The notes under the pieces were generated by a model. That model saw only the letters and a program-made list of their open reading frames with translations. It had not been told where the DNA came from and did no database searches. The position numbers and the translations under genes were made by a program. From an uncultured Dorea sp. (GTDB lineage Bacteria; Bacillota; Clostridia; Lachnospirales; Lachnospiraceae), in contig CANTDX010000041.1 of assembly GCA_947652615.1 (NCBI GenBank), forward strand, positions 1 through 34,529: a stretch of 34,529 bases of DNA, in the 5' to 3' direction. Positions within the stretch are counted from its first letter, which is position 1. The number at the start of each line of letters is the position of its first letter. Positions 31,121 through 34,529 of this stretch are shown one piece after another.

Positions 31121-33250
31121 ATGTCTGAGACGAAGATTGTGAAAACTACATGCTCCACTTGCGGGCCATGCTGTGAAGTGGATGCGTATGTGAAGGACGG
31201 AAGGCTCATTTCCGTAGAGGGATCGCGCAATACGCCCATGCAGTCCGGCGGACTGTGTGCCAAGGGAGTTGCGGCGACACAATATGTATATAATAAAGAA
31301 CGGATCTTGTATCCGATGAAACGTACCGGCAGGAAAGGCGAAGGGAAGTTTGAGCGGATCTCATGGGAGGAGGCTTATGAGATGATTGCCGGAGAGCTCC
31401 TTCGGATCCGCGGAGAGTATGGGGCGAGATCAGCGGTATTCTATGCAGGCTATGCCAAATGGTACCGTCCTGCCCTACTGCGGCTGGCCAATGCTTATGG
31501 ATCGCCGAATTTCTGCACGGAGTCTAGTACCTGTTTCCAGGCGGCCGCCCTTGCCTGGCGTTCGGTATACGGGAATCGGATCTGCGGACCGGATCTTAAG
31601 AATGCGAAGACGCTGATGCTCTGGAGTTCGAACCTGTACCATAGCAACACACCTATGAGTAAGGCGTTTCAGGGATTTAAGAAGCGCGGCGGCAAGGTTA
31701 TCGATGTGGATCCGCGCCGTTCGGTGACGGCCCATGACGCGGATATCCATCTGCAATTGATCCCGGGAACGGACGGCGCCCTGGCGCTGTCTATGGCGCA
31801 GGTGATCATAGAGGAGGATCTGTATGATAAGGAATTCGTGGACAAGTATGTCTATGGATTTGAAGAGTACCGGGAGTATGTACAGCAATTTACCCCCGAG
31901 AAGGCAGAGAAGATTACGGGTGTTCCAGAAGACCTGATCAGGAAGGCGGCGCGGACCTATGCCGGGAACGGCCCGGCTAGCCTTATGTTCTCCGCTTCAC
32001 CCGTGGTGCACCATATCAACGGAGTACAGAATTACCGCGCGGTCTTCTCATTGATCGCACTCACCGGCAATTACGATGTGGAGGGCGGCAACCGGACGCA
32101 GCCGGGACCATGTTCCCCGGCAAATGAGTTCGGACAGATCAGGCGTTACGACGGGGAAGAAGCCATCGGCCAGAAGGAATTCCCGGTGTGGTTCGATCTG
32201 TCCTGCGACGAGGCGCAGTGCACCATGCTTGCGGATTACATATCCGGGGAGAAGCCGTATCCCATCAAGGCATTATTTGCCATGGGGCTGAACCATCGTA
32301 TGTGGCCGCAGCCGGAATATCTTAAGAAGTCGCTTGAGAAGCTGGAATTCTATGTAAATGTAGAGCTATTCATGTCAGAATCCTCTATGGCGGCAGACCT
32401 GATCCTCCCGGCATGTACGTCCTATGAGAGAGCGCAGGTACACGCCGGAATGGGCGGCAGATTCTTCTTCTCGAATCAGGCGATCGAGCCGGTAGGAGAG
32501 AGCCGCAATGACATCGAGATCATTATGGAAGTGTACCGCAGAATGAGATTCAAGGATCCGACAATCTGCGACGAAGTATTAGGAGACGGATATCAGGCTT
32601 ATATGGAGCATATCCTAAAGCCGTCCGGGCTTACGCTTGAGGAATTAAAGAGTCATCCGGAAGGGATGATGGGGAAGAACCTGTTCCCGCTGGCGGTGAA
32701 GAACTATGAGAGGGAAAAGTTCCATACGCCGTCCGGCAAGGTGGAGTTCAAGTCTCTCGTGCTGGAGCGCTATCAGGACAGCCACGGCTATGAAGGACTT
32801 CCGGTATATCATGATTACCGGGAGAATGAGGCGGTAGACAGGCAGCAGTTTCCGCTGATCCTGAACACAGGGAGCCGCAAACCCCAGTTATTCCACTCCA
32901 GGCTGTATCGGATGTCATGGCTTAATAACATAGAAGCCGTTCCTATGGTGGAGATCCACCCGGAGGACGGTCACGCCTATGGTGTGGGTGACGGAGACTT
33001 TGTCCGGGTGACTTCGCCTTCCGGTCAGATTACGGGAACGGCTGTCTATAATGTCCAGGGGAATCCCGGCGTCGTGTACATCTACCATGGCAATTCCAAG
33101 GGAGACGCAAATGAGCTGATCGGGAAGGATTATGTAGATCCGATCTCCGGATTCCCGGGATTCAAAGGATATTTCTGCAGGGTGGAGAAGGCAGGGGATA
33201 CAGAAAAGGTTGCTGAGAACGATGCTGAGAACGACGCCGCGGACAGATAG
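31121..33250 (+). CDS. Molybdopterin oxidoreductase catalytic subunit (DMSO-reductase superfamily)
   Basis: 709 residues. An N-terminal [4Fe-4S] site, C11-x2-C14-x3-C18-x27-C46 (CSTCGPCC; GGLCAKG), precedes the domains of DMSO-reductase-family enzymes (ERISWEEAYEMIAGELLRIR; KVIDVDPRRSVTAHDADIHL). Cys138 in NFCTESSTCFQ aligns with the Mo/W ligand position (Sec/Cys in formate dehydrogenases and acetylene hydratase). The C-terminal molydop_binding domain has ILNTGSRKPQLFHSRLYRMS and EIHPEDGHAYGVGDGDFVRV. No Tat signal, so it is cytoplasmic. ATG 31121 is preferred (AAGGAG 31109-31114). The partner ferredoxin follows. The reaction is unknown; dehydroxylation or transhydroxylation, or another redox step on the pathway product, is possible. 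No NAD- or formate-linked partner is nearby. Confidence 0.9.
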   Translation: MSETKIVKTTCSTCGPCCEVDAYVKDGRLISVEGSRNTPMQSGGLCAKGVAATQYVYNKERILYPMKRTGRKGEGKFERISWEEAYEMIAGELLRIRGEYGARSAVFYAGYAKWYRPALLRLANAYGSPNFCTESSTCFQAAALAWRSVYGNRICGPDLKNAKTLMLWSSNLYHSNTPMSKAFQGFKKRGGKVIDVDPRRSVTAHDADIHLQLIPGTDGALALSMAQVIIEEDLYDKEFVDKYVYGFEEYREYVQQFTPEKAEKITGVPEDLIRKAARTYAGNGPASLMFSASPVVHHINGVQNYRAVFSLIALTGNYDVEGGNRTQPGPCSPANEFGQIRRYDGEEAIGQKEFPVWFDLSCDEAQCTMLADYISGEKPYPIKALFAMGLNHRMWPQPEYLKKSLEKLEFYVNVELFMSESSMAADLILPACTSYERAQVHAGMGGRFFFSNQAIEPVGESRNDIEIIMEVYRRMRFKDPTICDEVLGDGYQAYMEHILKPSGLTLEELKSHPEGMMGKNLFPLAVKNYEREKFHTPSGKVEFKSLVLERYQDSHGYEGLPVYHDYRENEAVDRQQFPLILNTGSRKPQLFHSRLYRMSWLNNIEAVPMVEIHPEDGHAYGVGDGDFVRVTSPSGQITGTAVYNVQGNPGVVYIYHGNSKGDANELIGKDYVDPISGFPGFKGYFCRVEKAGDTEKVAENDAENDAADR

Positions 33251-33304
33251 TTTTGGTAGCTACAGCGAGGTCTTTGGATGGTGAAAGATAGAGGGTAGAT
33301 AAGG

Positions 33305-33727
33305 ATGAAATTAAGGTTTGATGAGGAAAAATGCATAGGATGCTATGCATGTTATACGGCATGTATTGCGGCGCATCACTCTCCGGAAGAGGAGGATGCG
33401 AACAGCCGCAGGGCTATTCGGACGGTGGTCAGCGAAGATTTTCAGAAGAATATCTGTGTAGGATGCGTGCATTGCGGGCTGTGTATGAAGCAGTGCCCGG
33501 AAGGCGCTATTTACCGGGAGGAAGAGTATGGCCTGATCCTAGTGGACCGGGAGAAGTGTACCGGATGCAGGGCATGCGCGTCTGTCTGTCCGAAGGGTGT
33601 GATTCATTATGATGCGGACGGGAAGATGGAGAAATGCGACGGTTGTATCGACCGTCTGCGTGAGGGCAGAGAGCCGGCATGCGTGCGGGTGTGCTGTGTA
33701 GGGGCGGTGGAAAGAGTATGCAATTAA
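33305..33727 (+). CDS. 4Fe-4S ferredoxin-type electron-transfer subunit (DmsB/BthL-like)
   Basis: 140 residues with sixteen or so cysteines in four groups: CIGCYACYTAC near 12-22, CVGCVHCGLCMKQCP near 57-71, CTGCRACASVCP near 86-97, and CDGCIDRLREGREPACVRVC near 112-131. This is the four-cluster plan of the small subunits of DMSO-reductase-family enzymes, and it is shorter than DmsB (~205). It starts 54 bp after the catalytic subunit gene, so the two form an electron-transfer pair. No membrane anchor subunit follows, hence a soluble complex. Its 3' end overlaps the next gene by 10 bp. Confidence 0.9.
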   Translation: MKLRFDEEKCIGCYACYTACIAAHHSPEEEDANSRRAIRTVVSEDFQKNICVGCVHCGLCMKQCPEGAIYREEEYGLILVDREKCTGCRACASVCPKGVIHYDADGKMEKCDGCIDRLREGREPACVRVCCVGAVERVCN

Positions 33728-34296
33728 TATATCTGGCGGCTGGGAACAGCCGCCGTTTCGGTGGAAATAAGCTATTATATGAATTGGACGGGAAGCCGCT
33801 CTATCGGCATCTCCTGGAACGGCTGATCCGGATCTGCAGACGCCATGAGTCCTGGGAGATTCTGGTGGTGACCCAGTATGAGGTGATCTATGATGCGGTG
33901 GAGGGAATGAAAGCGTCCGGGCTGCCGGTTCGCCCGGTCTTCTCGCCGGACAGCAGGAAGGGAGCGGCTTATTCTGTCCGTGCAGGGGTAGAGGCTGCGT
34001 CCGGGGAGACGGAAGGGTATGTGTTCTTCGTGGGGGATCAGCCCTATCTGACGGAGAGAAGCGCGGAAGGGTTCCTTATAGAGATGGAGGGGAAGCAGGC
34101 CAAGCTTGGATGTGTCCGGTGCGGGGATGTGGTTGGGAATCCGGCATGGTTTGCGCGAGAGTACCGTGAGGAGCTTCTTGCCCTTGAAGGGGATCGAGGG
34201 GGGAGGAAGCTCCTTAGAAAGTATCCGGAGAGGGTGGTGTATTATGAGATTGGGGATGCGGGGGAGCTTGAGGATATTGATGTGCCGATGGTGTAG
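33718..34296 (+). CDS. MocA/MobA-like molybdenum cofactor nucleotidyltransferase
   Basis: 192 residues. The NTP_transf_3 signature IYLAAGNSRRFGGNKLLYEL is at the N-terminus, followed by GKPLYRHLLERL; VFFVGDQPYLTERSAEGFL near 115-133 and CGDVVGNPAWFAREYREELL near 138-157 complete the fold. LAAG with NKLL is closer to MocA (molybdopterin-cytosine) than to MobA (LAGG...DK, molybdopterin-guanine). It nucleotidylates molybdopterin using CTP or GTP. ATG 33718 overlaps the ferredoxin gene. The Shine-Dalgarno site is weak (GGTGGAAAG), consistent with translational coupling. It likely supplies the cofactor of the oxidoreductase encoded upstream. Confidence 0.85.
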   Translation: MQLIYLAAGNSRRFGGNKLLYELDGKPLYRHLLERLIRICRRHESWEILVVTQYEVIYDAVEGMKASGLPVRPVFSPDSRKGAAYSVRAGVEAASGETEGYVFFVGDQPYLTERSAEGFLIEMEGKQAKLGCVRCGDVVGNPAWFAREYREELLALEGDRGGRKLLRKYPERVVYYEIGDAGELEDIDVPMV

Positions 34297-34341
34297 GGAG
34301 AGATTCGCATCTTTTACATATCTTTCCATATCGAAAATATC

Positions 34342-34370
34342 TTGACAAAAGCAGTCTCAGTTCATATAAT
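34342..34370 (+). promoter_or_regulatory. Consensus sigma-A promoter of ssrA
   Basis: TTGACA (34342-34347), 17 bp, TATAAT (34365-34370): a perfect consensus match. Transcription would start near 34377, about 45 nt before the mature tmRNA 5' end, leaving a leader for RNase P to remove. Confidence 0.85.
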
Positions 34371-34421
34371 AGAGTAACAACGAAAGAAGACAGTCTGCAT
34401 CCAGTGTTACAGCATGATTCA

Positions 34422-34529
34422 GGGCTTGTACTGGTTTCGACGGGGGTCTGGAAGTTGGAGAAGCCATCCGTAGCGGGACACTACGTTAAAAGTTCCAATT
34501 AAATATAAACGCAGACAATAGAGAATTAG
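34422..34529 (+). ncRNA. ssrA: tmRNA (ssrA), 5' part, cut by window end
   Basis: The 5' end GGGCTTGTACTGGTTTCGAC, followed by GGGGGTCTGG, is the conserved tRNA-like 5' half of bacterial tmRNA (D-loop region TGGTTTCGACGGG). A GCA codon at 34511-34513, 90 nt from the 5' end, fits the usual resume codon position. The tag frame then begins Ala-Asp-Asn-Arg-Glu-Leu and runs off the window, so the rest of the tag, the pseudoknots and the acceptor 3' half are not visible. tmRNA with SmpB rescues stalled ribosomes. Confidence 0.93.

Noticed and set aside
1..34529. CRISPR array, insertion sequence or prophage genes
   Set aside because: No regularly spaced direct repeats, transposase or integrase motifs, or phage structural proteins were recognised on either strand.

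Overview
The window reads as a chromosomal segment of a strictly anaerobic Gram-positive bacterium, most likely a Lachnospiraceae-type gut Clostridia. The pointers are strong AAGGAGG-type ribosome binding sites with occasional TTG/GTG starts, Gram-positive lipoprotein signals, the set of families present (YitT, Cof-type HAD, SleB/CwlO-like hydrolase, MATE, corrinoid methyltransferases, molybdopterin enzymes) and a tmRNA with a consensus sigma-A promoter. The species cannot be named from sequence alone.

Left part (1-6730) is accessory in character. It holds the 3' part of an AAA_14/DUF4143 ATPase, a full AAA-ATPase with a C-terminal PD-(D/E)XK nuclease-like domain behind a perfect sigma-A promoter overlapped by a 25-bp palindrome, and a decayed 3' fragment of a second AAA_14-type gene. 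A YitT-family membrane protein and a Crp/Fnr-type regulator follow. The last section is AT-rich: two tandem HEPN (HI0074-like) proteins without a nucleotidyltransferase partner, and a second AAA-ATPase that has lost its nuclease domain.

Middle part (6752-18331): a TetR-type repressor diverges from an old-yellow-enzyme/enoate-reductase-type flavoprotein (2,4-dienoyl-CoA reductase/BaiCD/BaiH superfamily). Minus-strand genes follow: an alpha/beta hydrolase, a MATE exporter and a secreted CwlO-coil/SleB cell-wall hydrolase. The hydrolase diverges from a hypothetical/HAD/UppP gene run through two promoters that share a palindromic -35 box. A polar amino-acid ABC importer follows; its substrate-binding lipoprotein appears to be circularly permuted.

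Right part (18429-34296) is one long co-directional cluster and the most interesting region. It contains four UroD/MtaA-family methyltransferase-like proteins, a corrinoid protein, a RACo-type reductive activator and a GNAT-like acyltransferase. After an internal promoter come a family-1 sugar-type ABC importer (binding protein and two permeases, no ATPase), a DUF4091/GH123-like hydrolase and a small HAD protein. The last genes are a cytoplasmic molybdopterin oxidoreductase, a multi-cluster ferredoxin subunit and a MocA/MobA-like nucleotidyltransferase. Taken together this looks like a catabolic module that imports a glycosylated or sugar-like methylated compound, cleaves it, demethylates it through corrinoid chemistry, and possibly processes the product with a molybdenum enzyme. 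The substrate is unknown, and joining all of these genes into one pathway is inference from co-localisation.

The window ends inside ssrA (tmRNA), just after the start of the tag reading frame.
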